A stretch of DNA of 45,621 nt from Chloroflexota bacterium. GTDB taxonomy: Bacteria; Chloroflexota; Anaerolineae; Anaerolineales; UBA4823. The position numbers and the translations under genes are program-made. The DNA is taken from positions 2,278,383-2,324,003 of the forward strand of contig CP070764.1 of NCBI GenBank assembly GCA_020349245.1, given 5' to 3'. Shown here piece after piece: positions 8,512 to 15,176 of this stretch (the stretch's first letter is position 1; every line of letters begins with the position of its first letter). The notes under the pieces were generated by a model. It did not search any database. It saw only the letters and a list, made by a program, of their open reading frames with translations, and was not told the DNA's origin.

Positions 8512-8823
8512 ATGAAAGACTCAAAAGAGACCGTAACCCAAATTAAGAACCAGAAACCAGAAGTTGATTTAGGACCAATTCTGACACGCCTAGAAGAGTT
8601 AGAAGAACGGTGTACTCAGTTAGAAACCACCTTGAAGGACACTATTACATTTGAAAAATTGGCTGCCCGGTTAACTGGAAAGAAAACTATCAAAAATAGA
8701 CGAGCTAAGCGGGAATGGTCAGAAGAAGAGAAAAAAGCTTTCCATGAAAGAATGGTAGCAGCTCGTGAAGCAAAAGATAAAGCCCGACAGGAAGCATCGA
8801 ATACAGAAGTTAAGAAGAAATAA
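8512..8823 (+). CDS. Small basic coiled-coil protein, function unknown
   Basis: This 103-residue protein has an excellent ribosome site (AAGGAGATCAAAATG). An N-terminal segment is followed by a predicted coiled coil (about 20-48, ILTRLEELEERCTQLETTL). A strongly basic and charged C-terminal half (TGKKTIKNRRAKREWSEEEK) then runs to a Lys-rich tail. The composition suggests a nucleic-acid or protein-binding helper protein. No enzymatic motif and no signal peptide is seen, and I recognise no family. It lies alone next to relic tRNAs and an IS fragment. Confidence 0.75.
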   Translation: MKDSKETVTQIKNQKPEVDLGPILTRLEELEERCTQLETTLKDTITFEKLAARLTGKKTIKNRRAKREWSEEEKKAFHERMVAAREAKDKARQEASNTEVKKK

Positions 8824-8915
8824 ATATATTTCTCTAGTCCTGCAAAAGTATTTCCCAGGATTTATTGATTATCAAATTATTCAATTTTGTAGCTTGAGAG
8901 TAAATGTGGATTTAA

Positions 8916-9086
8916 ATAAAAAGTGGCGAAGGTGGGACTTGAACCCACGACAAGTCCTCTGCTCTGCCGACTGAGCTACCTCGCCATATACGGGGGTAGT
9001 TTCTTGATAAACCCTTATATGTGGCGGTTTTTTAGTGTTCTATCTTGCAAAATTCTTCCGAGTCCTCCGCGCACTTGGAAAGTGTT
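8916..9086 (+). repeat. Relic tRNA module, copy 2
   Basis: This is the second copy of the module at 3281-3450, in the same orientation. It holds the minus-strand anticodon-less tRNA-like gene, the spacer with ATGTGGCGGTTTTTT and a tRNA-Ser-like anticodon arm (here GGA). After GTGTT the two copies diverge. This copy runs through a variable arm into an IS3-family transposase fragment. Confidence 0.75.
8924..8985 (-). pseudogene. Anticodon-less tRNA-like gene, copy 2
   Basis: This is the same 62-base tRNA-like sequence as at 3288-3349, with the identical loss of the anticodon arm. Only two bases differ. One turns an A-T pair of the acceptor stem into a G-T wobble, and the other changes T to C in the D loop, so both keep the fold. 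The D arm, T arm and A discriminator are intact. The flanking spacer has changed more than the tRNA-like part. Confidence 0.8.
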
Positions 9087-9104
9087 TGAGCTGCAAGACT
9101 CTTC
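9056..9104 (+). pseudogene. tRNA-Ser (GGA-like) relic cut by an IS3 fragment
   Basis: The anticodon arm CGCAC-TTGGAAA-GTGTT would carry GGA (Ser). It is followed by a class-II-like variable arm (TGAGCTGCAAGACTC) and the first bases of a T arm (TCGGGG). There the sequence runs into IS3 transposase coding sequence. No 3' acceptor half remains. The 5' half is poorly preserved. It is non-functional. Confidence 0.5.
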
Positions 9105-9468
9105 GGGGTGTTCCGGTCCATATCCGTTCAGATAACGGTTCAGAATTTATCGCCAAGAAGGTGCGCCAGTTCTTGTCTCGGTTGTCCGTCAAACCTTTGT
9201 TTATCGAACCTGGCAGTCTGTGGGAGAATGGCTCCATCGAGTCATTCAACGGTAAGATGCGGGACGAATTACTCTCGGGAGAGATATTCTATTCGCTAAA
9301 GGAGGCGCAAGTCCTAATTGAAATGTGGATGGAGCACTACAATACAGTCAGGCCGCATAGTTCTCTTGGTTACAAATCACCAGTACCGGCGACTGTCGTG
9401 GTGCAACCTTCTCAAGTTCCGCAAGCTAGTCTAACATTATGACTGGTACATATTGTGGGGGCAGATCA
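9105..9468 (+). mobile_element. Truncated IS3-family element (3' end of transposase gene)
   Basis: About 112 codons of an IS3-family transposase remain, with the second catalytic Asp in VHIRSDNGSEF and the Glu in GSIESFNGKMRDEL, followed by HYNTVRPHSSLGYKSP. The coding sequence ends at 9442. The right end follows to about 9468 (TACATATTGTGGGGGCAGAT), where it abuts and truncates the minus-strand membrane-protein pseudogene. The first Asp, the first reading frame and the left end are missing, so it cannot move by itself. Its 5' limit is fused to a tRNA-Ser relic. Confidence 0.85.
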
Positions 9469-9938
9469 TAGGCCATACATCAATCCGTTGGAAATCACTA
9501 TGTAGAGATTTATCCATGCGGAGGGATAACCCCAGGCTAGATTGAGCAGCCATCCAACCGTCGCCCCAGTGGCAATTGCTAGCCATTCTTGACGACGGTT
9601 GAACATAGATGCCTTCCGGATCATGCGATCAAAACAATCATCATCGATTCGCACCAGTGGTCGCAAGGCTCCAACAGCATTGTTGCGCAAACGCTTTAAT
9701 CTAGCTTGAGATAGCAATAAGTATCCGATGATCACTGGCGGTAGTAGACCCGAAACCAAAAAACCGTATCAAAAGGGCCAGGCAACACACCACTTAGAAA
9801 TGCTACCCCAAGCAGCAAGGCAACCAAAGCCGCACTGACAATGATTGTTATCTGCAACCATGAAAGTTGGCTCCGTTCCACAAGATCCTCGAGCAGTGTA
9901 TTCTGACCGAATCTATTTTCGGACTCCATCTTCACCAT
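9466..9938 (-). pseudogene. Membrane protein gene broken by frameshift and IS end
   Basis: Two minus-strand frames together encode one membrane protein. The first part starts at ATG 9938, preceded by GGAG. It has a membrane helix (LQITIIVSAALVALLLGVAF) and runs out of frame near 9750. Adding one T to the T6 run there restores the reading into VSGLLPPVIIGYLLL and onward through another hydrophobic segment (WLAIATGATVGWLLNLAWG). The reading ends at a TGA provided by the terminus of the IS3 remnant, so the native C-terminus is lost. The family is not recognised. Both lesions point to a dead gene, although slippage on the T run cannot be excluded. Confidence 0.7.
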
Positions 9939-10101
9939 GGAACTCCGTCAAAGTACGAATCAACATCGAGTAAGAAATCGATTGGTCTACAGGGTGGCTG
10001 CAGACCTAATCTTTAACCTTAGCTGCTAGCTAGCGGAATTTGGGTCCAATCCCATTGACAATGAAAGTGATGGTAGCTACCTATTTTACTTTATGGTTCT
10101 C

Positions 10102-10362
10102 CTATTCTGGGATCCACTCATTAAGCCACGTCTGAGCAAGCAAACCTTCGCTTCCGAATGGATCGCCAGAAACTAGGAGTTCTGCTTTTTCCTTGCTTTC
10201 AGAATTGAAAATGATCAGCCCCCCGGATCTATCGCTAAATGGGCCGCCCATATAACCCATGAGATTGAGTTTCTGCCAATATTCAACATGCTGTGGAACA
10301 ATTTGCCCGATTTTCTCCGGTTCTTTTTTCAAAAAATAGAAATATGCAAACTTTTTGCTCAT
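10102..10362 (-). CDS. YCII-related domain protein
   Basis: This small cytoplasmic protein of 86 residues matches the YciI/YCII-type ferredoxin-like fold. It has a start such as MSKKFAYFYFLKKEPEKIG, the His in PQHVEYWQKL, a GYMGGPFSDRSGG loop and LVSGDPFGSEGLL near the end. The family contains proteins of mostly unknown role, some with a putative His-Asp active pair. I choose the ATG at 10362, which is preceded by AAGGAGT at good spacing, over an in-frame TTG at 10395. It has no close operon partner. Confidence 0.82.
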   Translation of the reverse strand: MSKKFAYFYFLKKEPEKIGQIVPQHVEYWQKLNLMGYMGGPFSDRSGGLIIFNSESKEKAELLVSGDPFGSEGLLAQTWLNEWIPE

Positions 10363-10561
10363 TGATTTTTGACTCCTTGTCATTGTTTTTTCCAAAATTA
10401 CTATTCCGAGCTAGGTTAGGTCTCATGTGAATATTTATCATGGCTTGTTCATATTGACTCAAATATGCTATAACACCATGAGTTGTGTGAAACAGAAAAA
10501 ATACAATAGAAAGTGTGGTGAAGGTATGTCGATTACATGGAATTTTCCTTGATTTATTCTT

Positions 10562-11005
10562 TTAGCTTTCAATGTAGGATACCCAGATATGACCTATGGC
10601 GAAAACCAATGAGAAAATCAGCATAGGGATTGATGATAGTAAATAAGAGGAACAGATGAGGTATAAGGATGGGTATACTGCTTGGGGAAGGGGAATCAAT
10701 AATCTCTTTCCCAAGTCAATTTGATCCGAGCCACTCATAAAATATCTAAACCAGGAAACGTAATACAACAACAGAAAGAGCAGACACAATACCAGGAAAT
10801 ACATCGAAAAACTGTTATCAAGGTTCAAACTATAGAAAAGTGGGGTAATGAGAATTCCCAGACGACCAATGTTTTCGATTATCTTTAATAATGTGGGCGC
10901 AGACTTATTACTGGAAGGAACATCGCTTTAATTTCTTATTTTTAGGTAATAGATTATGTTTGGAACCATGATAAGTACCGGAATGGTTATCCCAGATTTA
11001 ATCAT
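10562..11005 (-). pseudogene. Small membrane protein gene with an in-frame TAA
   Basis: A minus-strand frame begins at ATG 11005, behind a good ribosome site (GGAGGGTCGTG). It encodes a hydrophobic N-terminus (ITIPVLIMVPNIIYYLKIRN) and meets TAA at 10930-10928. The same frame continues without other stops for about 122 more codons, with further hydrophobic segments (GRLGILITPLFYSL, MYFLVLCLLFLLLYYV, LICSSYLLSSIPMLIFSL), to the stop at 10562. Without the TAA this would be a membrane protein of about 147 residues. A TTG at 10828 could start a shorter product. The family is not recognised. A recent nonsense mutation is the simplest explanation. Confidence 0.6.
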
Positions 11006-11585
11006 CACGACCCTCCGCTTCAATCATTTTATAGACTTCATCGACCGAGTTCAAGAAAAGATCGAATGTATTTCTGGATATAAGCCAATGGCAACAAAGT
11101 TAATATGTAACTTGACGTCGGATTAGTATTTCTCAACCTTACTTCTATCTTACTTTACCAGCCTTCTTAATAGGAACATTACAAAGTATTAAAAAATCTT
11201 TCCCCACATTGGTTTCAAAATCAAATGGACTATTCTAGAAGTAAACAAGGGGAATAGTTCATAAAAATTCATGACGGTATCTACCCACGAAACATGGTCA
11301 GGATCTATCGGTTTACCTTGTCAACACCAATTTTCTTCACCAATTCATCAGAGATAATTTTATATTTGGCATTGGGTGATTTTTCATTATCCATTTTTGT
11401 CTACTCACTAACTGTTTCGAGATTAGGAATATCTTACGGCAAATGTAGCAACCAAGTGGTATTAGTGTCATACCCCAAAAGTGTTTTTCAGAGGGTTAAT
11501 TGTGGATGTGAGAGGTAAAAAAATACGAGCTACAATATGCCGTTCGTATTTTGAAAACAGCCCCTCTGTCAATCGTAGCACTATG
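11006..11585. other. Intergenic stretch, no supported gene
   Basis: About 580 bases without a convincing gene. Short open frames lack ribosome sites and family features. The left end should hold the promoter of the broken minus-strand gene, and the right end is the 3' side of the oxidoreductase gene. Confidence 0.4.
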
Positions 11586-12578
11586 TCAGGTTTTATCATT
11601 TTGCACAACATTTATGATCACATTTCCGGTTTTGTGCCCACCCTCGACATAGCGAAATGCCTCGGCGATCTGCTCCAACGGATAGCGCCGGCTAATAACC
11701 GATTTCAGGTTGCCTGCCTCCACAAGCTCTTTTAAGGTAACCAAATTTTCGACTTTGGCGGGCGCACTCCCCATTTTAACTTTCTTGCTGCCTATGAATG
11801 CTGTCCATAGCATTGGAAGAATGACATTCAATTGAGGGAGTGTATGAAGATAGACTCCACCTTCCTTCAAAGAGCCTTTACAGGCAGAAAATGAACTCTT
11901 TCCCGCTGCATCAAGAATGACATCATAATTCTGACCATTATCGGTGAAATCCTCTTCTGTGTAATCAATAACATGATCAGCCCCCAGGGATTTCACAAGT
12001 TCTAAATTCTTGGTGCTGCATACCCCGGTCACTTCCGCCCCATAGAATTTAGCTAATTGAACCGCATAAGTGCCAATACCTCCAGAGGCGCCATTAATGA
12101 GCACTTTATCGCCGGCCTGGATATTCCCCAAATCCCTGGTGAAAAACAGCGCGGCATTGGCCATATTGGTAATGGCGGCGGCTTCCTCATACGTCAAAGA
12201 CTCCGGTTTTATGGTCAGGACCCCATCTTCGGGAATGCATATGTACTCGGCATACGTGCCAAGCGCGGGTTCGGGCGTTCCAAATACCTTGTCACCTTTC
12301 TTGAATTTTGTTACATCCGCCCCCACGGCTTCAATTTCGCCAGCTAGATCCAGACCGATGATGTTGTATTTTGGTTTATTGAATCCAAATTGCAATCGCA
12401 TCGGCAGCCGGACTAATGTAGGAACAAATGTTAAATTTCGAAAGTTACAGTCTGATGTCGTTACAGTTGTCGCTTGGATTTTTATCAGGACTTCATTTTC
12501 CTTGGGAACAGGTTTTTCTACATCTTTGAACTGAAGTTCTTCCGGTGGTCCGTATTCTGTGTGTAAAATTGCTTTCAT
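11586..12578 (-). CDS. NAD(P)-dependent MDR alcohol dehydrogenase / quinone oxidoreductase
   Basis: This 330-residue protein belongs to the zinc-independent-looking branch of the medium-chain dehydrogenase/reductase family. The GroES-like N-terminal domain (about 1-125) is followed by a Rossmann domain with the nucleotide-binding turn KVLINGASGGIGTYAVQLAK, and it ends in PLEQIAEAFRYVEGGHKTGN. Such enzymes reduce quinones, enals or aldehydes with NADPH. The substrate is not readable. The start at 12578 follows AAGGAGAAAATTC; an upstream in-frame ATG at 12629 is less likely because it lies too close to the preceding gene. A DUF6326-like membrane protein gene ends 19 bases upstream, so the two are cotranscribed. 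Confidence 0.9.
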   Translation of the reverse strand: MKAILHTEYGPPEELQFKDVEKPVPKENEVLIKIQATTVTTSDCNFRNLTFVPTLVRLPMRLQFGFNKPKYNIIGLDLAGEIEAVGADVTKFKKGDKVFGTPEPALGTYAEYICIPEDGVLTIKPESLTYEEAAAITNMANAALFFTRDLGNIQAGDKVLINGASGGIGTYAVQLAKFYGAEVTGVCSTKNLELVKSLGADHVIDYTEEDFTDNGQNYDVILDAAGKSSFSACKGSLKEGGVYLHTLPQLNVILPMLWTAFIGSKKVKMGSAPAKVENLVTLKELVEAGNLKSVISRRYPLEQIAEAFRYVEGGHKTGNVIINVVQNDKT

Positions 12579-12597
12579 GAATTTTCTCCTTTCCAGT

Positions 12598-12966
12598 TTA
12601 GGCCACCCACTTCCATGCATACCATACAATCAGCGAATTAAATACCAAGCTGACAACAATCAAAAAATTGTCATAAGCGCCTTTGTAAGGCAAACCAGCG
12701 AGATTAAAAACAACCCAGAAGATGGCGGCGACAATGTTAACCCAGCGAATTGTGGGGTACGGCAGCGTCAAGGTCAGCACAACCATAAGGATCGGAATCA
12801 ACATGATAACTGCGATTAACAACCACATTCCCTGAGTTGGTTGAAAACCCCCGACAAGTTTTCCGGTTTCAAAATCACCGGCAAATATTCGCAGCACATC
12901 CCCCAAAAGAAAGGTAAGCATGATAGCTACCCATATCCCTGAAAGTATTATCCTCGTATCTTGCAT
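12598..12966 (-). CDS. Four-helix membrane protein, DUF6326-like
   Basis: This is a 122-residue integral membrane protein with four hydrophobic segments (about 8-28, 45-66, 73-92 and 99-118). The start MQDTRIILSGIWVAIML and the WVNIVAAIFWVVFNLAGLP region resemble proteins annotated as DUF6326. Their function is unknown. AAGGAGATTGAAT before ATG 12966 fixes the start and makes an upstream in-frame start unlikely. It is the first gene of a two-gene unit with the oxidoreductase. One can imagine a link to redox or stress response, but nothing in the sequence shows it. Confidence 0.8.
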   Translation of the reverse strand: MQDTRIILSGIWVAIMLTFLLGDVLRIFAGDFETGKLVGGFQPTQGMWLLIAVIMLIPILMVVLTLTLPYPTIRWVNIVAAIFWVVFNLAGLPYKGAYDNFLIVVSLVFNSLIVWYAWKWVA

Positions 12967-13223
12967 ATTCAATCTCCTTCTTATGATGTTATCAGAGAAA
13001 AAAAGAACCAAAGCCGTGTTGGTTCATCATTAGGTCGATGCTCAGGTTAAAGAAACCTCCTCAACTGTGGGCAGACCGGTATTACTTTCGAAGATAAGGG
13101 TATGTGTTCTAATTCCATTCATTATAGCATGATGACGCTTATCTGGTTTCGATACTACCTTTCTTTGGGCAGTTAGAACTATGCGGGAGGGTATGACCCT
13201 ACTTATCATTTCAAAATCGTGAT

Positions 13224-13254
13224 TTTTGAGAATTGGACTCGAACCAAATAATTA
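13224..13254 (-). pseudogene. tRNA T-arm remnant
   Basis: On the minus strand a T-arm-like hairpin (TTTGG-TTCGAGT-CCAAT) is followed by TCTC. Nothing else of a tRNA can be recognised here. It is the most decayed of several T arms facing the same way between 13.2 and 13.6 kb. Confidence 0.4.
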
Positions 13255-13274
13255 CCAATTTTCAATCAAAAGAA

Positions 13275-13402
13275 CCAATTTCAATCCCCAATTGATCCAG
13301 TTTCCCCCTTTGTTCGAAGCGTAATGATGCGAAAAATCGCTCGATAGGCATATCAAGCGATTTTTGTGGACGGTGTTGGACTCGAACCAACAATCTTAAA
13401 AC
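13275..13402 (-). repeat. Decayed copy of a tRNA 3' end plus terminator (unit A)
   Basis: This unit aligns along its length with unit B (13450-13580), which belongs to the functional tRNA-Lys. Shared pieces include CAGTTTC, a long hairpin and GGACTCGAACC. In this copy the T arm (GTTGG-TTCGAGT-CCAAC, plus-strand positions 13375-13391) still pairs, but the 5' part of the tRNA is lost. A TTTTAA string next to it resembles an anticodon loop of tRNA-Lys(TTT). Confidence 0.55.
13332..13365 (-). terminator. Terminator hairpin of the decayed tRNA unit
   Basis: A perfect 10-bp stem (AAAAATCGCT/AGCGATTTTT) with a 14-base loop ends in a T run when read on the minus strand. It occupies the same position relative to its T arm as the hairpin behind the functional tRNA-Lys. 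Confidence 0.65.
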
Positions 13403-13412
13403 TGATGAAAAC

Positions 13413-13440
13413 AACAAACCAGACTCGAACCGCTAATCGC
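13413..13440 (-). pseudogene. Second decayed T-arm remnant
   Basis: The minus strand reads AGCGG-TTCGAGT-CTGGT, a T arm with one mismatch, between unit A and unit B. No anticodon arm or acceptor stem is recognisable. Confidence 0.4.
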
Positions 13441-13449
13441 CAAATTTGA

Positions 13450-13580
13450 GGGTGTTTGATTCAAATTCGAGTCCCAAGTCATGCAGTTTCGCCTTGTTTT
13501 CAAAGCGACTCATTGACAAAAACCGCTCAATATCATCGAGCGGTTCTTCAGATGACCCCGACAGGACTCGAACCTGTAAC
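13450..13580 (-). repeat. Repeat unit B, 3' end and terminator of tRNA-Lys
   Basis: This is the intact counterpart of unit A. It covers sequence downstream of the tRNA-Lys gene, its terminator hairpin and the last part of the tRNA. By eye the two units share roughly two-thirds of their bases. The hairpins are conserved in position but not in exact sequence. Confidence 0.55.
13521..13545 (-). terminator. Rho-independent terminator of tRNA-Lys
   Basis: An 8-bp stem (AACCGCTC/GAGCGGTT) with a 9-base loop is followed by TTTTTG on the minus strand, 7 bases after the tRNA 3' end. Confidence 0.85.
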
Positions 13581-13626
13581 CTAACGATTAAGAGTCGCTT
13601 GCTCTGCCAAATTGAGCTACGGGGCC
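13553..13626 (-). tRNA. tRNA-Lys(CTT)
   Basis: A complete 74-base cloverleaf can be drawn. The acceptor stem is GGCCCCG with CGGGGTC, including one G-T pair. The D arm is GCTC/GAGC. The anticodon arm AGCGA-CTCTTAA-TCGTT places CTT at the anticodon. The T arm is ACAGG-TTCGAGT-CCTGT and the discriminator is A. CCA is not encoded. A terminator follows directly. This is the only intact tRNA in the window. Confidence 0.95.
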
Positions 13627-13841
13627 GGTTGTTGTGCAACTGACGAGAAAATTATACTCCATGTGCGCGCACTGTCAACTTTCAGCCTCTACCGATGAAT
13701 AGTCTTTACCCGTCTACTTTTGTTATACTTGGAAGGTGCGCAACCCTGCTCGTTTTTGGTGTTAACTCAAGCTGATGGACCTTCTCGTCATTGCTAAATA
13801 CTCATGCAATCCATTGTTCCTTTCATCATGGAGGCGACATC

Positions 13842-15158
13842 ATGAAAGCTCGTCTTGTTCCCCTCTATTTCGTTAATGGCCGCGACCCCGATTTTGACCT
13901 GCAATTGTCTCGCCTGAAGCAACTCCTCTCCGACCAGGCAGAATTTCTCGACCCGCTGCCCCTGGGAGGTGAACTTCCCGAAGCGGAGGCGGTGATTTTC
14001 CCTCAATTCCTGGGAGAAGCCTACCACACGGTGGATCACTTCCGGGAGATCCAGCTGCCGATCCTGGTGATCACCTCCGAGTTCGGTACTGTGCTGATGT
14101 GGGATTGGGAGATCGTCAGCTATTTAAGATCAGAGGGGGTGAAAACGATCGCTCCCAGCAGCCTGGAACAAACGCAGAAAATCCTGAATGCGCTGCAGCT
14201 CAAAAGGTCCACCCATAGCGCGAATTTCCTCGTTTACCAGGACAATCCTGGAGAGGGTTTCCAATCGGAGATTTTCAAACGGTTCTACTGGTTTGAAGAT
14301 GAATGCATCCAGCGCATGCAGGATAAATTTGGATTAACTATTCTAAAGAAGAGCTTCAAGGATCTGGCCAGTAAAGCGAAGCTGATCTCCGATGGGGAGG
14401 CCGAAGAGATCATCCAGGAACGCCAATTCGCTGTGGAAGGGCTGGCTCCAGGTGCAGTCAGGAGTGCAGCCAAGGTGTATTTGGCAGTCAGAGATGAAAT
14501 TAGGTCAATGAATGGAATTGGTGCGGTGGGCATCAACTGCCTCAACGAGTCGCGTTATTCTGACACGACGCCGTGCTTGGCCTGGAACCTGCTCTACGAG
14601 GAAGAACAGATGATCTGGGGTTGCGAAGCAGATATTGTCTCGATGCTGACCAAATACATCCTGCACAAAACCCTGCATATGCCGATCATGATGACCAATC
14701 TATATCCCTTCCTAATGGGGAAAGCTGCCCTGGCTCACGAGCGTATTCCCTACTTCCCAGCGGTGGATGAACCTGAAAATCATATATTGGCTGCCCACTG
14801 CGGTTACCTGGGCGTGGTGCCGCAAACCTTTGCCACCCAATGGAGGCTGAGTCCGAAAGTGCTGGCTATCGTGGATGAGAATGCCTCGGCGATTGATGCC
14901 CGCCTGCCACTAGGTGATATGACCCTGGCAAAATTTGATTCCAGCCTGGAGGTGATGTCTGTTGCCGAAGGTAGCCTGACAGAGTATGTGCAGTATGAAG
15001 ATTCAGATTGTCTTAATGGGGCTATCCTCAGGGTTGCTGATGGGCGGCGCATGCTGGACCGCATCACCTCCCACCATTACCTTTTGATGACCGGTCATCA
15101 CCAGGCAGATATCGAAATGATCGGGAAGGTATTTAATTTTCAGATTGCTGAACTATAA
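13842..15158 (+). CDS. L-fucose/L-arabinose isomerase-like protein
   Basis: This 438-residue soluble protein is laid out like the FucI/AraA sugar-isomerase superfamily. N-terminal alpha/beta domains hold phrases such as EAEAVIFPQFLGEAYH and LPILVITSEFG. A later core has GIGAVGINCLNES, a CEADIVSMLTKYIL segment resembling the GCE/EGD metal-site region, and HCGYLGV. Assignment to the superfamily is by overall pattern, not by a confirmed active site, so the substrate and even isomerase activity are uncertain. The start at 13842 follows GGAGGCGACATC. An upstream ATG in frame (13791) lacks a ribosome site. A P1 peptidase gene follows after 18 bases, so they likely share an mRNA. Confidence 0.7.
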   Translation: MKARLVPLYFVNGRDPDFDLQLSRLKQLLSDQAEFLDPLPLGGELPEAEAVIFPQFLGEAYHTVDHFREIQLPILVITSEFGTVLMWDWEIVSYLRSEGVKTIAPSSLEQTQKILNALQLKRSTHSANFLVYQDNPGEGFQSEIFKRFYWFEDECIQRMQDKFGLTILKKSFKDLASKAKLISDGEAEEIIQERQFAVEGLAPGAVRSAAKVYLAVRDEIRSMNGIGAVGINCLNESRYSDTTPCLAWNLLYEEEQMIWGCEADIVSMLTKYILHKTLHMPIMMTNLYPFLMGKAALAHERIPYFPAVDEPENHILAAHCGYLGVVPQTFATQWRLSPKVLAIVDENASAIDARLPLGDMTLAKFDSSLEVMSVAEGSLTEYVQYEDSDCLNGAILRVADGRRMLDRITSHHYLLMTGHHQADIEMIGKVFNFQIAEL

Positions 15159-15176
15159 ATTATTGGATAATCGATT

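Noticed and set aside
11294..11735. Two overlapping plus-strand open frames
   Set aside because: They have no ribosome sites, and the second runs into the opposite strand of the oxidoreductase gene. Composition is not gene-like.
13433..13643. Open frames on both strands over the tRNA-Lys gene
   Set aside because: They are reading-frame artefacts of the tRNA and terminator sequence.
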